Shown in pieces: positions 10,693 through 21,026 of a DNA stretch of 64,000 nucleotides; the first letter of the stretch is position 1, and every line of letters begins with the position of its first letter. The notes below the pieces were generated by a model that worked only from the letters and a program-made list of their open reading frames with translations, was not told the origin of the DNA and searched no databases. The stretch covers positions 57,618,910 to 57,682,909 of the forward strand of contig CM047431.1 of the NCBI GenBank assembly GCA_026168455.1, written 5' to 3'. The translations under genes and the position numbers were made by a program. This DNA comes from Theocolax elegans. Its lineage: Eukaryota > Arthropoda > Insecta > Hymenoptera > Cerocephalidae.

Positions 10693-13049
10693 ATAGTAAT
10701 ATTAATAAATATATTATCTACACTAATTAAACATTTGTTTAACATTTTTTATATATTTTATCTATTTAAACAACACTTTTAAATTATCTGGTTTCATGCA
10801 TGAAATGGCTTAGTGACTTATTAAATATTTTATTTATTACACTTAATATTTAATAATAATATAATATTACTATACTATAATATTAAAAATTAAATATTAT
10901 AACATTTTTATCTAAACAATCCTACAATAAAAAAATAGGCAGTTATCTGCAGCTAGGAAACCTAGAGCATTATTTTTATCTAAATAAATTTTTAATTTAT
11001 ATAATAATTTCAAAAATTAAATACAAAAAGATTCTTTTGAAAACTAATTATTTTATGGCAAATGTATAAGTTATACAAACTTTTTTAAAAAAATGTAATT
11101 TTCTATTATAAACTTACAACCGAAAACGGGTGTTACAAGTCTTTTTTATGATGTTTAAATTTCGTTTCACATATAAAACTATATAGATGAAAAAAAATCG
11201 GGTCCGGAAGGTGCGCCTGAAAAAAAATGTTTCTCGTTTTTAGAACACGTTTTCGAAGATTTCGCGTAGATTTCCTTATAGATGTCTTAAGAAAATGTCA
11301 AACTCGTTATGTTACCATCTCCGAGTCATTTACTAACACTTTTATAGCGACGGAATATGCATTTGTGCAAATTTTCAAGGTGTAGATTAGTTTATATTAA
11401 TTAACGAAATAGGTTGTTTAACAAATATTTAAATATATGAATATAACGATCAGTTCACATATATATGTAAAACAATTAATTTTACGCGATAGTGAATCAA
11501 TCATTTAAAAAAATTTTGTATAATTATATTCAGATATCGCATCATATACATAGCGAAAGGTAATATTTTTCTGCCCGCGCGGGCGCAAAATGGCCAATTC
11601 CCGCCTGCTTTTTTTAAAGCATTTTTCACCCTTTCGGACAGAAAATAGTATGTGCACCAAGGGCGCAAAATTGGGGATTCTAGGCCGAGGGTGAGTTTTC
11701 ACCCGAGCGAAGCGAGTACAATTACACAATTACGAGTACACAATGTACTAATGTGGTTTTAATTAAATTGTATAATACTTGTCAGTTGGTGAACTATGGT
11801 AAAAAAGATCACGTTTTGACATCTAATCAATATTTATTACAAAATGTAAATTTTTTTTTACGCAGTGCACGATAAAATATTTGTAAAAGGATTTCATTAT
11901 AGATGTATTCCGAGTTTTTGAGTTCTTTGCAAAATTTATTAAGAAATTATCTCTGTGTAGCATTGATATTCCTGAGAAAAAAAGTAAGAGTTCAGTATAA
12001 TTTTAACTCTAAAACGTTACGCGATATTGAATTACTGTACTACTGTAATTTTGACTTGACCAAATGAAAGAATGACCTGATTTTTTCGATTAAGACACTT
12101 GAGACATTGCGTCTAATATGCTTATCGAGATTATTTTAGATTTATTTTATATTACATTAAAGATAAAATTTCCGATGTAACTTTTGTAAGAGGTTAGCTT
12201 TGCTTCCTTTTACCTCTCGAATTTTACTCGATCTCAAGTTTACGTTGCTTATTCCTAGTTGAATAAAACAAAAAATAAAATTATTTAGTATAATTACAAT
12301 TTTTGTTTTTCCTTCAGCGATGTAGAACAGACAGTCTATATCGGTGCATTTGTAATTAGTCAGAAAAAATTAGAAAAGATCGTGCACGACGAGACACAAT
12401 CGGCTAATAATATCGTACTGTATCTCCAACGAGTCACTGTTATATTTTTAGCTCTCGTTGACACATCCTTTTTCCCGTTTCTGCACAGCGGACCGCGCGC
12501 GACCGACGATTTGCGCGTATGTACGAATTCCCCTGCATCGTTCAACATTATCATACAATATACGTCCATAGCGTTCACTGATTTATTTTCTGTTTGCCAA
12601 AAACAACGAACATTTAATTTTTTAAAAATTTGCAACAATTGATTAATCAAATCAAATCAAATCAAATCAAAGATTAATTATAAAAAATCATGGAATCGTA
12701 TAGAATTCTTAGCGAGGTTGTATACTTAAAGTGGTATTCCAGCGCGTAATAGTTTAATCTTATCGATATAAACCGACAACGATACGTAAGTACATAAGTA
12801 CCGTATATATCTATGTGTTAATAGATAAGCGAAACCGATGCGTATACTTGAGAAAATCGAGTTGTAATAAAAAAAAATTTCAAATGTAGGATATTGTATT
12901 CGATGCTGATAGAGCAAGCCAAAAACATGTTTATTAATTAAATTCCTCTATCCTCATTATGCCAAACCTTTTAATATATATTACTACACTATGTATATAT
13001 GAATAACTGCGTTATTCGATATTTTCTCAAATATCGCCTGAAACCCTCT
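10693..13049. other. Single-copy insert C between blocks A and B
   Basis: About 2.36 kb present between A copy 2 and B copy 2 but absent between A copy 1 and B copy 1. It has no terminal inverted repeats that I can see and no convincing gene. It contains a GC-rich patch with a GCCCGCGCGGGC palindrome near 11573 and a hairpin with GGGTGA/TCACCC arms near 11690, and a five-base tandem repeat near 12646. It is either a deletion in one copy or an insertion in the other. Confidence 0.6.
12646..12671. repeat. (ATCAA)n tandem repeat
   Basis: About five tandem copies of a five-base unit. No function is suggested. Confidence 0.9.
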
Positions 13050-14058
13050 TTTTATAATATATATTTTACACATAAACATTATTAACGTTATATTATATTA
13101 TTTACAATTATTGTCGAATATTATACATTTAAGAGCCACGTCGTTGTAAAATTAGTGAAAAACAACGTAAAATATCTGCAAAGTCTTCTCTTTCTGTATA
13201 TATTATATTATATCACATGCAATTCTGACTCTGAGAGCGCGGCGTATACAAGTACTCTCCTCTCCATATTCCACGCGATTCCAGTTTATAACATCGCGGT
13301 CCGCTATCTTCGGTTACCCCCACCAGGAGAGACCGATCGTTTCCTTTCTTTCGGAGAGCAAACGCGTACTATAGCCTCGACTCGAGAGAGTCATGCCTCT
13401 GACAGTTTGGCTCTTACTCGCGCGCGCGTGCCCATGTTAAATCTCGTTTAACCTCACATTTTCGCGCGGTTTTTCATTCTATATATATATATATATATAT
13501 ATATCTCCCTCACGAACGGTTTAAAAAAATGAAGTGATCGATCTAATCGATATTGTGTACAATTATTAATGTAACTGTAAAATAATATTTATCGTAAAAC
13601 ACTGGATTTCGTATTATTAATATTATTTTTATCACAATCGAGAGAAGGCACGTATAGTACACTTTGTTAGATCCGACAAGTAGACGCTTTCCCTGTGTCG
13701 CGTACCCACACACACACGCTCGCGCGCGCACGCACACACTCGGACATCCTTCATCCTCGAACGTTGACGCGTGTGTCATCGCGCGTGCGCTCTTGGTACC
13801 ACGCTTACTCTCTCACTCTCTCTCTCTCCTCTTTCCCTCCTCCCTCGCTTCTCCTCTTCAACTCTTCTTTCCCTGGTGCAGGTGTCCCTGGTCTACACAC
13901 GAGTATTATATACGCGCATATGTATTTATAACACATACGTGTACGCACCGTTACATCAACGTAATATTTATCGGTGTAAACGAATTATCATTTAATATAT
14001 GACGCGATTACGTTTATTTGCATTAGTTTTTATATATATCATACTATTTATTATATAT
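13050..14058. repeat. Duplicated block B, copy 2
   Basis: A near-identical direct copy of 9161-10160. Differences are mostly at simple-repeat lengths, for example the (TA)n run near 13480-13505. It is followed by sequence that does not follow copy 1. Confidence 0.9.
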
Positions 14059-14336
14059 ATCGCGGTATGAAAATATCTATATATAGGTATATATATTGAT
14101 CTCGATTATTCCTAGGCACTTGACCGACGAGATAACAATAGAATTTATGAAAAAAAGTTTTTGTAAAGTAATTGTACTAAAAAATAATATTGAACGTTCA
14201 TGCAAATTTATGAGTTTCTTTTGTTTTTTTTAACACGTTTGGTATTATATATGATAATTTGTTTCGCATTTTTTTAAATGCAATACCGGCGTCGTTAAAC
14301 TTAACGAGTCGTATGAGACGTACTGTCGCGTGTATA

Positions 14337-14370
<34 letters not shown>

Positions 14371-17045
14371 AATATTAATTTTAGTAATTATGTATACCTA
14401 TATACCTTATTTCGCGATACACGTCAGCTTTATATAATTCCTGTATAATTATGTTTTGATGGAAAATGTATATATATATACATATCCATTCATGATCATC
14501 TTCATTGGCTCAAATCTATCAAAATTAAAAGATGCCTCTTGAGAGCCATTTGATAAAAATATATTTTCAATACATAAGAAACAAATTTCGTTTAATTAAA
14601 TTTATATTAATTTATAAAGAATTTTATTAAATAAATTTGTAAAACACGAGGTAGCGTTGATGATCAATCGATTTCGTTATTTATTTTCAAAATAAATAAA
14701 TATTAAAATGCAACCTAATGTAATAAACTTTATAAAAAACGCGTATCGTTAATTTTACGAAAAAGTTGCAATTTTCAATATATCAAACTTTATACGTCGA
14801 ATTATTTCTACACAACGTTTGTGCAACATAAATTTTTGTAAAATTTTATAAATTTATTTTTTTATAAATTTTTTTCGTTACGTGTACAATATATTTTTGT
14901 TGTATTATATGAAAATGAATTTGTTCTTATACTTACGTATCGCGATGGAATTAAATTGAAAGTGTTTTTATATGGACTCGACGTCGCGAACTCAACAGAT
15001 GTATTACTTAGTATTGTTCAAGGCTGCGACCAACAGTGTAATAACCTGCGCGGACAGAATTTTCTAATAAAATATACTACCGTTAGCCCGAATAAAATTA
15101 TATTATGTTTAATTATTATTTTCGTTTAATTAAATTTTTTAAGTAATAAATTGAAAATTTTTAAATAGTCAATAGTTAATCGTATTGTTCTTTTCACAGA
15201 ATAAATATATTGTTGTAATTATCTTCAATTTAATTATAAAAATTATGTAAAACAAAGACTTTAAGTGACTAACTTTATTTAAACTTTGAAATTACTATTT
15301 GACACTTACTTTACTTAATTATCAGATAATAACTACAATTATAAAAAAATAGTATTTTTTTTAAAAAATCATCATCTTCAGATAATAACTACAACTTATA
15401 AAAAAATAGTATTTTTTTTTAAAAAATCATCATCTTGATATTAATTTAAAATTCTCTCCATCCTTCAAAATCATTAAAACTATATACTTACACTTACATT
15501 TAGGTACGTGCGTGCATGCGTGTATGTGTGTGACTAACACACAGTTGTGCGTAAAACGATAGAATAATTATAAATGTTTTATAGCCGATTGGTAACGACG
15601 AGTGGGGATAGGTGTAGTGAACTGTGATTGAAATGTAAAACAGAGTGATACACGCGTATTCACCCTCGGGGTGGAATTAAGGGAGCGACGAACGGACGAA
15701 CCTCACTGCGTGACCTAGTTGCATCCGAGTAATGTCCTGGTGATACCGTTACACGATGTAAGATCATCCTTATATTATCTACTATTCATTTTACTGTGAC
15801 AAAATATTTTTTGAGAGACGTTTTTTTGTTAAAGTCTTGGAGAAAAATCAAGAGTTGTATGACGTTGACCGCATTTGCAATTTCAACGTGGTTTTCTTTT
15901 AACGGTGAGGTAATGTTTATTTATCCCGTTTGAGACTTGTTACTCACGTCTCTACGTTCGGGAATGTTAAATAAACATACGTTTCAATGTAAAAACGACT
16001 GACGCGTTATATAGTGTGAACAAGTGTAAAAGCAATATCGATCATACACTTCGTTATTTACAAAATTTTACTTGATTTTTTATTTAATTCTCCTTGCAAC
16101 TGATCATTTCGATCAAGAAATGATAATATTTTTCGCTAGAGTTTTGTTATTTTTAAACATACAATTTCCTGCAGTAGAAATCGAATTGATCAAAATAACT
16201 GGACATTTATTAAAAATTGGTAGAAAATAATTTTGCACACATAAAATACCTAGTTTTAACCTCCAACCAGTAAATATTGTCAAATTTTTATAACGGAAAA
16301 AAATAATTCAGTCAGTCCGTATATAAGTACAGTTCACTAAATAACCTTTACTATTATTTTAATGTATACCTGCAATTAAAATTTTCACATATTAAAAAAT
16401 ACGTAATCTCTGTAGCAATTTTTTATGTGTTACAATCACAAATATAGCTAGTACAATCAATACTTTTGCTAAATAAGCAAGTGCGTTTTATAACATTTTT
16501 TTTAAATACAACAACGTGTCGCTACTGATTAAATTCTCAAACGTCTATCGAATTAAATTATTATTATTAAATATATTTTAAGGTAACTAAAATTATAAAA
16601 ATACCACAATCCTATCTTGGAACTAAAAACTCGTAAAATATTAGCATTGTATATAAGCAATTAGTGTATATATTTTTTTTCGAATATTTTAAGTCGCTTA
16701 TGAGATATTTATTTGCAGTTTGTATATATTTACATTGCTTATACGTTTATCAAACATTTCTTTAAAGAGGCGATAAATGTTGGCAAACTAGAATATTAGA
16801 TTACTGCGTTTTTAAAGAAATTGTCTTTGAACATTGTATAATTTTTCATTGAAATGTTACGTGCAGGTTAAGATATTCTAATTTATAATTGGATTTACAT
16901 TTAGCATTAGATATCATTTTAACTTTACATAAAAAGTATCACCAACGTAGTGTTCAGCCCTACATCGATTCACAGTTGCAATAATGCGCGATTTTTTATT
17001 TTTTTTGAAAGAGAACCATGGAGTCATATTATTATATACTAGAAT
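14059..17045. other. AT-rich non-coding stretch
   Basis: I see no gene. It includes a (TA)n microsatellite at about 14339-14368, a local direct duplication of about 60 bp at 15320-15435, and a slightly GC-richer patch at 15580-15760. Everything else is low-complexity AT-rich DNA. Confidence 0.6.
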
Positions 17046-17374
17046 TAACCATGCGCGCTCTTACGTTTTTTAACAGTCATTATTTGAAATATTACGCTGT
17101 TTTATTTGCTGAAAACATAATTTTTAATAATATACTTATTCATGATTTATTAAACTCCGATTTTGTCAAGAAAATTCAAACATTACGTTTCCCGCGCTGC
17201 CAAATCTAACCTACAATTTTAGACGCATGCGCAAAACGTAAACCAATCACACAGCCGTTTCACTTGGCTTCACAACATCCGGCAATCACTTTTTTATATA
17301 AGGATAATTCGAAATATTCAAAGAAAAAAAAATATATGTGTATAAAATGTTTCATAAAGTAAAAACTAATTTAT
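17046..17374. repeat. Duplicated block P, copy 1
   Basis: About 330 bp, repeated at 20697-21026. In the second copy it runs straight into block D (TTATTATTCGCATT). Here it is interrupted after AAAAACTAATTTATT by a composite insertion that ends at about 20234. Confidence 0.85.
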
Positions 17375-17803
17375 TGAAATAAAATGAATTTATCGTTCGG
17401 TGATATGTATATGTGTAAATTATATAATATCGGTCTCTCCGAACTAAATGCTTTATTTTAGAATAAAGTATGCCTATCGTACTCTTTGTCCACTATGGTT
17501 GGTGGAATTTCCCAGAGCACGGCCTTTTAAAATAATTAAAGGCGTTTCGTCCTCGATCTCCAGCTTGGACTCCTCAGTAAGGAACTGGAGATCTTACCTT
17601 AAGACGCCTGTCGCAAGATGAACCGCGACGCCAGCTAGATGTTCTGCGGCTATATATATAGAAAAGAGACGACGATCTCTCCAACGAGTGTAGAGAGATA
17701 GTCGTCTCCATCTGGTGGTGGGAAAAACCACCAGCCAGAGTGCGACGTATTAGACCAAGTCGAAAGTTATTTGAAATAAAATGAATTTATCGTTCGGTGA
17801 TAT
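17374..17803. mobile_element. 364-bp module flanked by 33-bp direct repeats
   Basis: A 33-bp sequence (17374-17406) recurs exactly at 17771-17803. Between the two lie a partial, inverted copy of the small element found at 20085-20236 (17407-17516) and a 250-bp GC-richer segment with several strong hairpins. The 33-bp repeats could be a long target duplication or a trace of recombination. No coding sequence is present. Confidence 0.6.
17522..17734. other. Cluster of consecutive hairpins
   Basis: Five hairpins lie in about 210 bp. At 17522-17543, GCCTTT pairs with AAAGGC. At 17555-17593 there is a 9-bp stem GATCTCCAG/CTGGAGATC with an inner TCCT/AGGA. At 17610-17629, GTCGC pairs with GCGAC. 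At 17666-17708 there is an 8-bp stem GAGACGAC/GTCGTCTC, then a 7-bp stem ATCTCTC/GAGAGAT across a single mismatch. At 17712-17734 there is an 8-bp stem CTGGTGGT/ACCACCAG. An AGGCGT/ACGCCT pair could close around the second. It could be a structured RNA or the end of a mobile element. I recognise no known RNA family and no hammerhead core. Confidence 0.5.
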
Positions 17804-20080
17804 TAGTCTAGGCGCCAGGAGGGTTTCCGTGGCCGATGGAGGTCCACGGCTCCACCCAAGATTTTCCCATGTATTTTGACCTGCTGAACACGAATTTGGA
17901 GGGTGATAAGCCGGAAAATGCCTAGGAAAATTGTTATGGACAATTTTCCGGAAAATTAGGGAAATTTTCGTTTTTTTGCAATTAAAAAAATATTTTCGTA
18001 TTCTTCATAAAATTTGATGACAAAATGTTCCTACTAATTTTTCCGTAGGATGTACCGTTTTTTGTAAAAAAAATCGCAAAGTTTGCCAAAATGGCGAATT
18101 TTCCGATGTTCACGGTTATTTTCCGATATTATAGATGTGAATTTTTTTAATTGTAACCGTTGCAAACTAGTGCTCAACTAGAGTACTTTAGCCAGAAAAA
18201 AAATTAATTCCACCATTTTGCAACCTACCTTCTATATGTTGCATTTAAATTTACCGATTATTTAAGTTCCATATGTGCAAGTTGGCGCGTTTAAACGGCA
18301 ACATTAAAAACTCGATAACCTACGTAGGTCCATGACGTCACCCAAGTTTTTCCTACCTATTTTAGTCTCCTGAACACGAATTTCGAGGGTTATAAGTCGG
18401 AAAATGCTTGGACAATTTGTTACAATTTTCCGGAAAATTCGTAAAAAAATTGTAATATTCAACCTACAAAATTTGTCTTAGAAATTGATATATAATTTTA
18501 AGAACAAAGTGATTATATGGTTTTTTTAATGCACAGCTTATTGTTGAAATAACTAAAAACTTTAAAAATGCGATTTTATTGAAACTGTTAACTTTTTACG
18601 AAAAACGCATATTTATAATTACCATAAGTGTTTATAAGCTATCGAAGCATATTTTTTGCTTTTTATTACTTTGCAATAAATTAATTATATGAAAATTCTT
18701 GAATTGTAATAATAAACAAATATAGTCATCTAAATTATGATTCACTTACATTTGTTAAATAAAATATCGTATTCATTTAAATATCGATAAAATATAATAC
18801 ATTTAAACACATTTTTACATTTTTAAAAACATAAATACATTGTTTGTTTTTTCTTTTCATTATACTTGCAATAAATGGAACTAATGATGTATAACATTTT
18901 TTAAATATATTATGTTTTTTCATTCAAAATTGATAAAATTCTACTCTATTCAAATTTAAATTTCGCGCGAATCGTGGCCACATTATTCATTATTCATTAT
19001 TCATCTTCTTGTTAAAACGCTAGTTCAAACTTGTTTATAACAAGCGTAGTCTCGCGCTCCGGTAGCGCTCATTGTACATCGTACTGTTAATAAGGTTCGC
19101 GGGTCGGTTTTTCGTGTATTTATTTGTTTATAGAAATAAAGAAGAAATTTTATATGACTATATTTGTTTATTATTACAATTCAAGAATTTTCATATAATT
19201 AATTTATTGCAAAGTAATAAAAAGCAAAAAATATGCTTCGATAGCTTATAAACACTTATGGTAATTATAAATATGCGTTTTTCGTAAAAAGTTAACAGTT
19301 TCAATAAAATCGCATTTTTAAAGTTTTTAGTTATTTCAACAATAAACTGTGCATTAAAAAAACCATATAATCACTTTGTTCTTAAAATTATATATCAATT
19401 TCTAAGACAAATTTTGTAGGTTGAATATTACAATTTTTTTACGAATTTTCCGGAAAATTGTAACAAATTTTCCAAGCATTTTCCGACTTATAACCCTCGA
19501 AATTCGTGTTCAGGAGACTAAAATAGGTAGGAAAAACTTGGGTGACGTCATGGACCTACGTAGGTTATCGAGTTTTTAATGTTGCCGTTTAAACGCGCCA
19601 ACTTGCACATATGGAACTTAAATAATCGGTAAATTTAAATGCAACATATAGAAGGTAGGTTGCAAAATGGTGGAATTAATTTTTTTTCTGGCTAAAGTAC
19701 TCTAGTTGAGCACTAGTTTGCAACGGTTACAATTAAAAAAATTCACATCTATAATATCGGAAAATAACCGTGAACATCGGAAAATTCGCCATTTTGGCAA
19801 ACTTTGCGATTTTTTTTACAAAAAACGGTACATCCTACGGAAAAATTAGTAGGAACATTTTTGTCATCAAATTTTATGAAGAATACGAAAATATTTTTTT
19901 AATTGCAAAAAAACGAAAATTTCCCTAATTTTCCGGAAAATTGTCCATAACAATTTTCCTAGGCATTTTCCGGCTTATCACCCTCCAAATTCGTGTTCAG
20001 CAGGTCAAAATACATGGGAAAATCTTGGGTGGAGCCGTGGACCTCCATCGGCCACGGAAACCCTCCTGGCGCCTAGACTA
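17804..20080. mobile_element. Large fold-back element, ~920-bp inverted arms
   Basis: The left arm (17804 to about 18728) is the reverse complement of the right arm (about 19153-20080), around a 424-bp spacer. The ends read TAGTCTAGGCGCC and its complement. Against the flank at 17395-17415 the insertion leaves GTGATAT on the left and TATGTATATG on the right, consistent with a 3- or 4-bp duplication (TAT or ATAT). Open frames inside are AT-driven and show no transposase motif, so it is presumably non-autonomous. Long arms around a short unique centre are typical of fold-back transposons. The superfamily is not assigned. The right arm recurs at 23452-24409. Confidence 0.8.
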
Positions 20081-20084
20081 TATG

Positions 20085-20236
20085 TATATGTGTAAATTAT
20101 ATAATATCGGTCTCTCCGAACTAAATGCTCTGGGAAATTCCACCAACCATAGTGGACAAAGAGTACGATACGCATACTTTATTCTAAAATAAAGCATTTA
20201 GTTCGGAGAGACCGATATTATATAATTTACACATAA
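20085..20236. mobile_element. Small element with 42-bp inverted ends
   Basis: Ends of about 42 bp, beginning ATGTGTAAATTATATAATAT, face each other around a core of about 62 bp that is not palindromic. A second copy in the same orientation is at about 24415-24562. A partial copy at 17411-17516 carries the core in the opposite orientation. It has no coding capacity. Confidence 0.7.
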
Positions 20237-20695
20237 AAACTAATTTATTATTCGCATTATTTAAAAAATATTATCTGCACATTTTTAGTTCTAACTTTAT
20301 TATATATTTAGATTATAATTGCAGTTTCAATCACTAATTACAGTAGTGAAAACTTTTAATTATTGACAAAAAAAAGAGTCGCAGTCACAGCAAAATATTT
20401 TGTTGTTCTAGACGATTTTTCTTTTTCGTGTTAGGGTTACCGCCTCGTTCATTATTCGCGATTGGGTATGTGCCGTATACCGCAGTTAACGTCAATCTAC
20501 GCCTATATAACAACCCGGGCGAGTATCCAAGGTATCGCTATCTTAATTTCAGTTAGGAATGGTATTGCGTAGTAGCTCGATTCTCCGATCGATTTAGCCA
20601 AACCTACTAAAGACGTTAAGTCCGTCGTAGATGGTTAATCCGAATTCAACGGTGACTTTTCACACCTCCTTGAATATATATGGAAACACTTGGCG
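20231..20695. repeat. Block D, copy 1
   Basis: About 465 bp, repeated at 21010-21540 and at 24565-25090. It contains a TATA-box-like TATATAA at 20504-20510 in a GC-richer setting and a TCAGTTAG resembling an arthropod initiator near 20549. The spacing of about 47 bases is too long for a classical TATA-initiator pair. This copy lacks about 60 bp present in the other two. Confidence 0.75.
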
Positions 20696-20696
20696 T

Positions 20697-21026
20697 TAAC
20701 CATGCGCGCTCTTACGTTTTTTAACAGTCATTATTTGAAATATTACGCTGTTTTATTTGCTGAAAACATAATTTTTAATAATATACTTATTCATGATTTA
20801 TTATACTCCGATTTTGTCAAGAAAATTCAAACATTACGTTTCCCGCGCTGCCAAATCTAACCTACAATTTTAGACGCGTGCGCAAAACGTAAACCAATCA
20901 CACAGCCGTTTCACTTGGCTTCACAACATCCGGCAATCACTTTTTTATATAAGGATAATTCGAAATATTCAAAGAAAAAAAATATATGTGTATAAAATGT
21001 TTCATAAAGTAAAAACTAATTTATTA
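20697..21026. repeat. Block P, copy 2 (uninterrupted)
   Basis: A near-identical copy of 17046-17374 that continues without a break into block D. It therefore shows the pre-insertion order P-D, an empty site for the composite insertion at 17375-20234. Confidence 0.85.

Noticed and set aside
17801..20080. CRISPR-like or satellite array
   Set aside because: The repetition is two long inverted arms, not spaced short direct repeats.
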